From Thuidium tamariscinum (Eukaryota; Streptophyta; Bryopsida; Hypnales; Thuidiaceae), in assembly GCA_947034885.2 (NCBI GenBank), contig OX344753.2, positions 29,590,347-29,654,346 of the forward strand: 64,000 nucleotides of DNA, given 5' to 3'. The notes under the pieces were generated by a model that saw nothing but the letters and a program-made list of their open reading frames with translations, was not told the DNA's origin and ran no database searches. Within the stretch, counting starts at the first letter, position 1. The number at the start of each line of letters is the position of its first letter. Both the position numbers and the translations under genes were made by a program. Below are positions 34,730 through 44,940 of the stretch, piece after piece.

Positions 34730-36826
34730 ATGGCAAGTGAGGTGCAGGAGGGGATGATTCTAGCCTTCCGGAATGTGAATTCGGTCATGCCAATTGATGT
34801 GCAACAGAAGCTGGAGTTGGAGGAAGACCTTAGGCAGATGGGCTGCGAGGGTTTCATGGCGCGTCCCTAGAACCTGAAAGACGAGGCGATGGTGGAGGAG
34901 TTGCTGGACGGCCAGACCAACGAATGGAAGGGCACGGTCCGGGCGCTGCCAGGGGAGTGGAATGCGGCTATGTGGCGCAAGGTGTACGCCTTCGAGCAGG
35001 GCAGAGATGCGACGGGCACCCGGACGAATAAATTCCACCAGGGTAAGTTCCGAAGGCCCACCAATCCAAAGGATGGATTCACGGTAGCAGAGTGTATATC
35101 AGCTAGGCACAAAAGGCTCCTACGGTTCATGATGGCTATCCTGAACCCGGATAGGCCAAGTAGAATCACAGTCACCGTAGCCAACACCATTTTTGGTGCA
35201 CTATCGGGAGACCGGAAGATAGACTGGGGATTAGTCATGCGGGAATAGATGATTAAAATGGTGAATGGAATTGGGAAGTCAAAACCCTCTCCCATTTCAC
35301 CATTCTTATTTCACTTGTACCACTCGTTAGACCTCCTAAGGGAGGGAGAGAGAGAGACTTATGAGGTGAGAGCCGCAATGATAGAATACCAGATAGAGGA
35401 TCCGGAGGCCGACAAGGATCAGGACGATGAGGTCTCGGAGGAAGAGGGACAGGATGATCAACAAGAGGAACGACAGGAGAGGAAGGAAGAACTAGAGGTA
35501 GGAGAAGGAAGTTTGCCGCTAGAAGCCTCTGTGTTGGCAAGAGAGACCCAAGGAGTGGATCCGGTCTGGAAACAGGATCCCTTGCTAAGGATCCTGCGAG
35601 ACTTGGATGACTTTAGAAAATACCACCTGGAGGAGAGAGGGTTATTGCGGGGCATAAGCCAAGCCCTAGGCTCTATCCCTCCCTCCAAGATCATGGAGGT
35701 GTTGGGAGAATTAATTCAGGAGGCACATGATAGCCGGGACAGAGAAGAGGTACTCCGGCTGACGAACCAGGTCTCAGCCCTGAAGAGGGAGCTCCATCAC
35801 ACCCAGGAGGAGTTGGATGAAGAAAGACGCCTCACCACGCAGGCTCGGAACACACTCGGGGAGATCCGAGAGTTCATCACACATCCGGGCGAGGTCGTCA
35901 ACAAGGCCATGCTATTCGACAAAAAGGTGTTGGAGGCAGGCAAGATGGTAGGTCCACAGATGCTCATCGCTCTGGTGGCCTACAATAAGAAGATGGAGGT
36001 AGTTCTGGAGAAGTGGCGAACGGTCGTCACGGAGGTCCAAACTAGCGCTACTCCGGTCTTAAGACCGGAGGTGCAGAAGACGGAGGTGGAACACCCGAAG
36101 GAGCAACCCCCACCAGCTACTGATGAGGGAGAAGCCGGCGCGTCCGAGCTAGCGAAAGAAGAGGTGATCCGGTCTGAAGTAGTGGTGAAGGTACCTACCC
36201 CACAGACCCAGATCGAAGAGCCCCAGGTTTCTCAACCCGAGAAGACCAAAGAGCCGGAACCCGAGCCAATTGTGTTGAGGGAGATAATCCGGGGGACGAC
36301 ACCGCCAAGGGAGAAGACCAAGTTCATCACCTTGCTGGATGATTCTCCAAGCAAGTCATCACCCACGGTCGTCACACAACCGAAGACCGGAGGGGAAACA
36401 AAGGCGACGGTGCAGGTCCGCTCCATACTGAAGACCAGATCTGGATCCGGGTCACCAAGTAAGGGACCAGCCCGGACTGCCGAGAAAGTGGGAGAGTAGA
36501 CCCCACAAAGCAAGATAGTGTACCACCCGCCCATCACCGGATTCAAGAAGAAGACCACGGAGACATCCAAGGTGAAGCGAAAGGCCCGGGATGAAGAGGA
36601 CGAGGAGTCAGAAGAGGAAGATGAGGACTCGGAGGAAGAGACCGACTCTGGTGATGAGTCGGAACAGTACTCAGATGCAGACCAGGCATTGGCAGAGACC
36701 AAGGAGACCAGGGCCAAGGCGCGGGGTAAGACCAAACCTAAACCCAAGCCCATCAAGATGTATCAGTCTCCGAAGAAGCAGCCATCCCGGAAAGGTGCTT
36801 CGCCTATCAAGAGGGCGAGGAAGTAG
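34730..36826 (+). pseudogene. family A coding region, copy A (fossil)
   Basis: It is the counterpart of the 645-codon frame at 50,247-52,184 and clearly homologous along its whole length; see that entry for the protein's layout. This copy is broken at a few places. It lies downstream of the TATA box and ends shortly before the pyrimidine-rich second half of the element, which has no gene. Confidence 0.75.
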
Positions 36827-38477
36827 GGAAGCATTAATTTCAGGTAGATAGGAAGGCGGCTAAACCAGGATATATTTAGGTTAGGAACTTTTGAACTTAG
36901 ACTGGATCCAGATATGTAGGATTTGTGATCCTATTTTGTTGGTATTTTTGGAGTTTTGTGGAAGTCAACCCGCCCAAGTTGTAGAGGAATGTTACGTGGC
37001 ATTCTTGGCGGATGATGATTGATTCCATTTGCACTTTTAGGTTTTCTGGTAGTTTAGTATTTAAACTTGGTTCGTAATTGAATCCGGGCGCGCATTATGT
37101 TATCTTACTTTCGCAAGTTTTTGTGTTGCAAATACAAGTCAGAACCTTTCTGATTCATTCTGGAGTGGACTGTGTGCCTGGGACCTTGTCAAAGTTTCAT
37201 GGTGATGGTTAGGATTGCAGCCTTGTGTGGATAAGTGTGTGCCCAGATGTTCAGTTTATCCGGTCCCTGGACTTAAAGTGAATTCGGTTTTGATAGGGAA
37301 TTTGTGCAGGATCTCACAGTGTTTCTGGAACAGATCTAGGAAGTATTCGATAGGGATAGACACTTGTAGAGTCTGGGTTTGAGATCGGGAAGTACCCGGC
37401 CAAATGCCAACTGAATGGTGATCCGGTCTTTGTAGAAGAAAGAAGGACTGGTGAGGAGATGCAGCTCTCTTGCATAAGCTACCGCCCTTATTCTACTAGG
37501 GATTAGACTAACTGGGTAATCCGTCGTTGTAGTCTTTGTTAGGATTAGGCAGGAGTGCTTGTGTAACCTGTTGGGTCGGATTAGTCCCGGTCCAGTTGTG
37601 AGGTATTCCGGTCTGTTTGTAGTAGTAGTTTCTTTTTACTTATAAGTGGAACTTCTGACACTTTAAAACTTGAAGGGTAGGAGTAAGCTTCCTTCCTAAA
37701 CGCCCAAACAAGCAGATCCCTCTTGTTATCGAGGTAAAACTTACATTCGATTACTAAATCTAAGGACTGGACCAACTCTTAGTATCCGGTCTCTAGCCCC
37801 ATATCTAGTAAGGATAAGTATAAAGGCGAATGAAATATACTGGTATAATAGCTATTTAAGATTGGAAAGGATTGATCTGGTAATCAGGTCTAAGGAAGTC
37901 TTAGGAACCTTTGAGACCCGGACCGGATTAGTCGTTTGCTTGGGTTTTTGTTGTGGTAACCACTAACGTGTTCCGGTCTTTCGTCAACTTTCGACCAAAT
38001 CCTTTGGGAACGATACACGAGTCACTTTAAGGCTAATTTAGTACATTCTAACGCCTTGAAGAAGGAATCGTGCTTTCCTGTGCTACGACACATATTCTAT
38101 CGATTCCTTATTTTGTGCATTGTATAGAGTTGTTGCAAAAATGATGGATTATTGTGGTTTAGCAACGTCATTTGCTTGCAAGAGAAATGCTTCAATTGTT
38201 CACTTCTGAATCGGTCTTGTTCTCCGTGCTGTAAAAAGTCGATGGGGAAGCCCAATAGTAGTTGGAGTTATTTCTCTCTCGCTTCTTGCAAGTGAGGTTT
38301 TAGGGTTTAGGCCATGGCCGGGCGATTGTGCACTTTCATTTCACCTCTATATCTCGACCTCCATCGCGAGGACTGCTTCGATCCGCGTTTCTTTAGGATT
38401 TCGGAAGTTTAATTTGTCCTTTGTTTAGTGAACATAATACTATTGACCAACAGAGACTGTTTTTTTGCAACTGTAGG

Positions 38478-39181
38478 ATGGCAGACAACGTCAGTGAAAC
38501 TCTGCCAGTAGGTCATGAAGGAGAAGCATACCGAATTTGGTATGCAGAGAAGCGAAAGTTGGATGGACGGGAGCGTACCCGTAGATGCAGAGCTAGGAAA
38601 TTGGCATCTACTGCGAGCGACCAAGATCCAACGCTTCCTCCAAAGAATCAGAGAGTTCCTCTTACCCAACAACAGTGTGAAGCCAAGGTTGTAAGGATTA
38701 GTGCCCGCCTTGCTAAAGAGTTAGTTGACTTTGCATCTTCACGTTTGGAAAATTTTGACTCAAACATCCAGCACCTTACGATTCAGAAATTTCTAGGACA
38801 CACTGCCATGAAAGCAATAATTCCTCCCTTTTTAAGTAACTTAAAAACTGTGGAGTTGCAGCACTCCGTTGTGGAAAGTGTGAGGACTGGTATGAGAGAT
38901 CATTTCGTTGGGTCAAAAACATCCAAAATTGTCATGGCCAAGGACATCTTATGCACATTTGCTTTGTCATCTGATGTTGGGAGTGGAAGGGGGCTCGCTG
39001 GGCTTTTGGGGGTAGACAGAAGAAACTTCCAGAAGGCTCGGGGCTGACGATTGGATATTGATTCCGGGCAGGACGATTTTTGGCTCCACAATCGAAGGTT
39101 AATTAGAAGCGATTCACTTTCTGATCATGTGAAAGCTGTGGTGACCCAGTGGTGGACAAACGAGACAACGGTATCCCCGAA
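38478..39181 (+). pseudogene. host-type gene of unknown function, cut by CACTA 2
   Basis: The ATG at 38,478 follows an acceptor (TTTTTTTGCAACTGTAG). The protein starts MADNVSETLPVG, then a basic stretch (EKRKLDGRERTRRCRARKLAS), then a mainly helical region (ISARLAKELVDFASSRLENF), MAKDILCTFALSSDVG and LLGVDRRNFQKARG. One TGA (39,045-39,047) follows; the same frame continues DIDSGQDDFWLHNRR and LSDHVKAVVTQWWTNET..VSPN up to the CACTA end. The last part resembles the region ending SPNKKDVV in a family of large uncharacterised proteins I associate with non-seed plants and algae; that is memory, not an alignment. The transposon and the stop make it a broken copy. The rest of the gene was not found in the window. 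Confidence 0.5.
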
Positions 39182-39201
39182 CACTACAAAAAAACAGTGG
39201 C
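39182..39201 (+). repeat. terminal sequence of CACTA 2
   Basis: CACTACAAAAAAACAGTGGC, a typical CACTA terminus, directly after the coding sequence for VSPN. Confidence 0.85.
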
Positions 39202-39204
39202 ATA

Positions 39205-39900
39205 AATGACTGTGAAAAATGACTCAAAAACAGTCATTCCGGACCGAAATGACTAAAAAACAACTTCGGGCCCTGCAGTCATTGTGGACAAGTCATTTTG
39301 GAAATGACTCTGGGTGTATTATCACCATCCATTTGGTGAGTGGATGAGTAACACATGGGTCTGTCCAAGGGACATTTCGGTTTGGGAACCAAAATTTTTG
39401 AAGGGAAGGGCGGGCAGCTGACCATTTCTATGGGAATTTAACCTAGGTGGCTGCCCACGTCAGCGATTTCTGCAGTCATTTCGAAGTTGCGATATAGTCA
39501 TTATTCTGTTGACGTGGTAGTCCACGTCGGACTATTTTGTAGTCATTCTTCAGTTGTTAGATAGGCAGACTTCTACTGACGTGGACAAGAATATTGGGGA
39601 AATAGTGAGTCATTCTCAAGTTGCAATATAGTTGTGTTGCAGTAAAAATTGGTGACTTCTGCTACCTCATTGTGAAGGGTTCAACAGTTGTATCTCAGTC
39701 ATTTTTTAGACATTTTCAAGGTTTACGGTTGGTCATTTCCTAGTTAATTCTGTGTTCCAATGTGGTTCTCCTTGACCCATTCGTCAATCCCATTTGGGCC
39801 ATCCCAGTCATTTTGAAGTCATACGTAAGTTCAGCTGCAGTAGTGGAATGGGTGCATAGTTCAGACTTCAAGTTCATTTCTTGAGATGGTGGAAAGTCAT
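39205..39900. repeat. subterminal ATGACT/AGTCAT words of CACTA 2
   Basis: AATGACT or AGTCATT occurs about eight times in the first 130 bp after the terminus and at least eight more times by 39,900, in both directions. Subterminal motif clusters of this kind are the known binding sites of CACTA ORF1 (TnpA-type) proteins. More copies lie in ORF1 introns (about 43,265-43,460) and near 53,540-53,800. Confidence 0.75.
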
Positions 39901-40366
39901 CACATAGATGAGGACGTTAGGCATGACAGTTGAGACTCAGTCACCAACATTTCATCAGTTCTACTCCATGACTGCAATGTACTTGGTCACTATGACATTC
40001 AATATACCTATACCAACAAAGTGAAGGACAAAATCCTATATCAAACAAGTAGAAGGCATTCACATGGGATGATAAAGCAATATGCATTCCATACTGACAA
40101 TATACCAATGCACTCAAACAAGAACGTAAGAGAGTCGTGAAGCTGATATTACCTTAATTCTCACAACACATGGGAAAATGCAAACACACTGTACAACTTC
40201 AATTGTACTAAACAATAGTACAGTACTGAATCTGACCCCTAGGATGGAATCAGCCGTCGGTGCAGGGTTTTGCTATAATATTTACAATACCATTGTCATT
40301 ATAAAACCATACTCCAATCGGCAGAAGTCACTGGCCCATCCAAGTACCGAAGTCTATGTTGCAACC
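39901..40366. other. CACTA 2 DNA between subterminal region and ORF1 end
   Basis: No gene seen. It probably contains the ORF1 3' untranslated region. Confidence 0.4.
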
Positions 40367-43300
40367 TCACATTGTAATCTTCAGGTACTTCTGATCCCAC
40401 ATTGTACAAGTGCCCTTACAATCTTCAATCTTCGATTGATTATCGTCTGAATTTGGAAACATCAACGCCACGCCAGGGTGCAGAACCTCCTTAACATCAA
40501 CCTTGAACCACGTCTCCGGAATTTCAGAGAAATGGAACTTGTGTTTGCTTGGGATACCGCTAATCTTGCCCACAGCCACTTTTTGCCTAGTTGCCCGTGG
40601 GTTGATGAGATAAACTTCGTCTCCGATCCGATACTACAAAGATGCCAATAACTCATTAGCGGGGAACAAAGCAAAATTCAGTCAAACATTCTATTGAATG
40701 GTAACTTCACAACTACTTCCCTATGACTGCCATGTAACTTTCACGTAACTCTCATCTGACTTGTGAATGACTGAAACACATTTAGCAACTGAGATTTCAC
40801 TTCATTGGGAGGCAAGCATTTTACTATTGAACATACTATACACAAAATACCAAGTACGACCTTCCACTCAATCTGCATTGGCCATTGGGAAAAACAAGGC
40901 CCCGTGCAACTTCTGAAGCCTCGAAATAAGTATAACGTCGTGAATTCATTAGTAACCCACCCTTATAAGCACGGGAGTTGAATTACACCAAATTGTAGGA
41001 AAACGAAGAGGGCCACCCAACTGTAACTTTTGGACGACTACGCCATGACTTCTACGTCACTCACTGATGGTGTGACAAACCCCTAATTGACTGTCGAGTG
41101 ACTAAAAGTACACTACACAATGACTTCGTGAAATAGAAAAAGCATTCTGGGCTTTAGGGAATAATAAGCGCACCTGCTTCGTGGATGCTGCGGTCCCTTT
41201 TTTTTCTGTCCCTCCAACTGCCCTGGGCTTGGCCTCCCGTTTCTGCCCCTTGCCCTACACAAAATGTACATCAATAGAATATCAGATACGAAGATCAATG
41301 GAAGGTGAGGGGACGCATGCATGCGTGCAACCCAATGGAGGGTGTGTCCCCTCACCTTCCACAATGTCCAAGAACTCATATGCATGTCCTCTTCGTCGTC
41401 TTTCCAGCATTTGGGACATGGATTCGTTGACAATTTGTGGATATTTGGAGCGAAAAGCAGCAACATCTCCGCATTGGTCAAAAGCCTCCAGTAACGGCCA
41501 CAAGTACCATTTCAAATATTCTTTATCATCTGCCAAGTTGCACATCCACTTCACGTAGAAAGGGGTACTGATGATGACATTAGCATCTGGATTGCACTCC
41601 ACCCTACTTGCCTTACTATCTACAATTATTGTATTGGCTGCATTGAAATTGGGCCAAGTTGCATACACTACCTCTAATTATTTTCCCCACTCACTTGAGG
41701 TACCCTTTTCAGCATGGCTACTTTCACCATGTTCACCTGACCACGAAAATAGAGGGGCTGCTATGACACCCTTTAACCCCCTCAACATTGTAGGCAGCAC
41801 GTCATCCATGTGTTCCCTACTGCCACTACCCTAGAATGCGACAATAAAACTTTGAAAGCAGCGAGTAAGGAACGATTTCAGCCAAGGACGGAAAACTACT
41901 CTCCTGGAGGTAGTTCCTGTACTACTACGGATTCGTGGGTTTGGATTTCCCTCACAAAGCATACTGCAATCTAGCAAGGTTCCATGTACATTGAAAATCA
42001 CTAATTTGGTAGGACCCCATTCACGCAATCCAGTTAAGTGGTCGGGAACACCAGAAGGTCTCACCTCACTCGACGTCTGTTGGCAAACGCTGTGTAGGGA
42101 AAGTACCTTCTGTGGTGACTTTGGAGGTTTCTTGGTCTTCTTCGTTGAGGGCTTCGATGCAACTGCTGTCGTCTCCTTTGACTTACACGCTTCAGGCACT
42201 AGATCAGGTGCCGACTCTTCCAATGTGGGCTCCGGAAGTCTCACGGCCTGCCCCTCTTCAGGCTCCCCAAGGCTACCTTCAGTGTCACTGTTTCCCGCTG
42301 AAGGACCCCCACTGCTGGGCGTGAAGTGGCCGTCATCAGAATCCACTCCGTCTTCATCTCGCGCGTCCTCGTGTACAGAAACCACGTCTTCTTCACCTGC
42401 AGTGGTCCGCTCTTCGACAAAGAGCTGCTCGGGCGTCTTCGGTGTCTTCGTTTCTTCTGTAGCCGGTACAATACCGCCTACGGTTGGCACCGCCTTATTC
42501 ACTGCCACCTCCGCAGTGGACTCTTTCGGAACCATTGGAACGGATTCCTTGGCACCGCACGGGTTGGATTCCCTCGACGTCTCCCTCGACACCCTTGGGA
42601 GCGGATCTCTTGCAATGTCAACGTCGGCTTTCGAGAGAATGAGCGCAGGCACTTCTACGTCACTCACAATGGGCGCTATAGTGGGGCCGACAAGCGTGAG
42701 AGGGGTCAATTCTGAATCGGATTCAGATAACGTGATGGACCGGGACTTCACTAAGAACTGGGCATCACGCTTCTTCACTACCCCAACACCCACATTCTTC
42801 TTTGCTTTCGCATTTGGGGCAACGGTCCCTTCCTTGGCCTTCAGTTTAGTCTTTGGCTTCGGCATGATCCCGATTGCGTCAACTTTGGGCAAGTCCCCTG
42901 ACTACCGATTCTCCAGCGCTGACTGGCCTATAGAAGGGCTGCCTTCCTCGCGCTGCTTTGACGTGCCCACGTAAGAAGTAAACATTGAGCGCAAATCCTC
43001 TATTGCTGCCGCGGTGACTTTGGAATTTGCTACAAACTCGCCAAGGTGCACATCTACGTCCTGCTTCCATGATTCCATAACTGCCCACTGGGAAGCGTCA
43101 ACCGCCTCCACCATCTATTCACATATACACATAGAAAACAAAGACCACAGTCATGGGGTTCGGTATTACAGGCGCCATAAATTTTGAAATACAAAATCAT
43201 AGATAAATTGGGCTTCTTCCCACCTTGCCACGGTGAAACTGCCATGTCCAGTAGAAAACACTTGGTGGACACAATGTGACAGAAAAATGACTTAAATTAC

Positions 43301-44940
43301 ACTACATCATGACTTCATCTCCACTTAATTATGACTTTATTTTCACTAAAGAATGACTTCAATGTGACCAAAATATGACTGATCTTTAACTTTATCGTGA
43401 CTACAATCTCTTAAAACAATACTAAAACTGGACTCTACGATGACTACAAAGTGACTTCATGGAACTGAAGTTCCACTACGTAGGATTCTTCGCCAAGCCT
43501 CACCTCGTATACATTACCACTGCTATAATTTCTAAAAGCACTACCATTGTGCCAACAGCCCTTCATGTGGCCCACGGAAGTCATGTTGTAAGCTCCCCCT
43601 CAAGAACAAGAACAGACTTCCTCACCCTATAGAGTGCAGAGAGCCAGAGACTACCAACCATACTGCCATACTGGTAAGCAGAAGTAAAAACACTCACAAC
43701 ATGTCCTCACTGACAGACAAACACTGAAGGCACTGAAACATTTCTCATTCACCACAAAACTAAGAAGGTTTAGCAAGTGGAAATTCACTAAGGCAAACGG
43801 AAAAAAAATTGGCTTCACATTTACATTGCCTGTGAATTCCGAGCCTTCGCTTCCACGCCTAGCCTTCGCGAGTTCTGTAATTCCAGCACTTGTTTCCCCT
43901 CCCTAGACATGTCAGAAAAGAAATTGAAAACAATAGTTCATATGCGTGATATGACCCCACTACAAAACATTTGGCATGTTGTTGGATAACGGAATGTAAA
44001 ACAGGCTCTAGGGGAAACAGCTCATTGTACATCAGTTGTGGAAAACAAAGACTTACCGCCACAGATTCCCTTCCGGCCTTCCCTTTCCTCCCTACTAGCG
44101 TGTAATTCTTCACGCTCTTCCGTGCCTTAGCCATTTTCTGCGCCTTCAACTTCTGAGCATCAGTATTCCAGTAGTCTTTGAGGCGATCCCACTCTACTCC
44201 GTCAATGTGAATGGGAGCTTTGTCAATGCCTTTCTGAAGGCATTTTAAGTAATGGGATTTCAAACGAGATCTCTCAGCCTTCATATACCTCATCACAGAG
44301 GTTCGAAAACCTAACATGCTCAACGGATTCCCAAGGTACTCAAACTCATTATCCAGGGCTGCTCTAAGTTTCTTCAATGTGTGTGGCTGGTGCTTCTTCC
44401 AAGACACCACACTCATGTCAAGGCATTTGGGAACCAAATCTCGGAGTGCTCCATCCCAAGCATTTTTTCCTTCGCAGCCACCGTCCACCTCCCCGCCCTC
44501 CATTACAAAGATGCGATTTGGCTTCATTCCAGATGAAGCACGTTGACGACTCCCAAAGTCATACTCGTTTTTCCTCTTTCGCCGGGAGAAGCGATCTTCA
44601 CTGTCTTGCGATCCAATACCTGCACAATGTAAGACTTGCCCTGGAGCTTGACCAGGCCACGCCCCTGCCAAGGGTGCTGGAGGGTTCACGGTCCAAGAAA
44701 CTACTGCCTGCTGAGATTAACTAGAGACATAATACCCCGGGATCCAATGCAATGCGGGTTGCCCATATGTACCATCAGTTTGGGGAGGAGGCGGGAGGGG
44801 AGGCGCTTTCTGTGCAGCCTTCATTGGCGATGCCTCCACAATGACTGTCTTCTTCCGCTTGGTCCTGCGGTCTACAAGAGGCTCTTCCTTCTCTAGCGAC
44901 ACATCCTCGTTTGATGAATCAAACACAACATGCTCAAAGT
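40367..44940 (-). pseudogene. CACTA 2 ORF1: Transposase_24-like, FCP1/NIF-like and DUF8039-like parts
   Basis: Exons on minus, all with GT/AG borders and agreeing phases: about 44,736-44,940; 44,057-44,707; 43,825-43,902; 41,356-43,114; 41,174-41,254; 40,367-40,633. The 44-kb exon has the Transposase_24 pattern: WDGALRDLVPKCLDMSVVSW, NEFEYLGNPLSMLGFRTSVM, RSRLKSHYLKCLQKGI, WDRLKDYWNTDAQKLKAQKM, then GRKGKAGRES. The 43,825 exon (GITELAKARRGSEGSEF) continues it. The 1.76-kb exon has an acidic linker, then an FCP1/NIF-like HAD domain (from about 42,010 down). The last exon has a DUF8039-like part (YRIGDEVYLINP, KFHFSEIPETWFKVDV). Three stops interrupt the 1.76-kb exon (42,902-42,904, 41,831-41,833, 41,678-41,680). 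Upstream N-terminal exons lie beyond the nested insertion. Confidence 0.78.
41380..42010 (-). other. FCP1/NIF-like HAD phosphatase domain inside CACTA 2 ORF1
   Basis: Residues read TKLVIFNVHGTLLDC, then RRVVFRPWLKSFLTRCFQSF and IVAF, followed after a TAG by GSGSREHMDDVLPTML and APLFSWSG. After another stop come VYATWPNFNAANTIIVDSK, SRVECNPDANVII and PFYVKWMCNLADDKEYLKWY. This is the order of FCP1/NIF (TFIIF-interacting CTD phosphatase and TIM50) domains: motif I, FRPW..F....F....A.W, then the ..IIVD.K..R...NP.N... block. Motif I should be DxDxT; here it is NVHGT, so the nucleophile and general acid are missing. The FCP1 reading is by eye, and the domain must be called inactive as it stands. 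Confidence 0.68.

Larger units (their letters stand above)
34179..38090 (+). mobile_element. family A TG...CA element, copy A (probable giant solo LTR with a coding frame)
   Basis: The ends are TGTGGCAACCTAGAACTC and ...TGTGCTACGACA, with CATAT on both sides (34,174-34,178 and 38,091-38,095). A second copy at 45,039-52,894, inverted, has the same ends and a different 5-bp duplication (CAAGT). Once its own insert is removed, its length is 3910 bp against 3912 bp here. A TATA box lies at 34,493. One long coding region follows. I find no direct terminal repeats, no primer-binding site and no reverse transcriptase. TG...CA ends with 5-bp duplications are LTR hallmarks, so I read it as a solo LTR that carries its own gene. 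As a fossil its coding frame has about two or three breaks. Confidence 0.78.

Noticed and set aside
41991-42974. Long plus-strand frame (327 codons) opposite CACTA 2 ORF1
   Set aside because: It is Ser/Thr-rich antisense of the acidic ORF1 exon. The minus strand has the recognisable FCP1-like and linker sequence with splice sites.
43957-43975. CACTACAAAACATTTGG as a second CACTA terminus
   Set aside because: It lies inside an ORF1 intron, has no subterminal motif cluster of its own and no inverted partner or 3-bp duplication.
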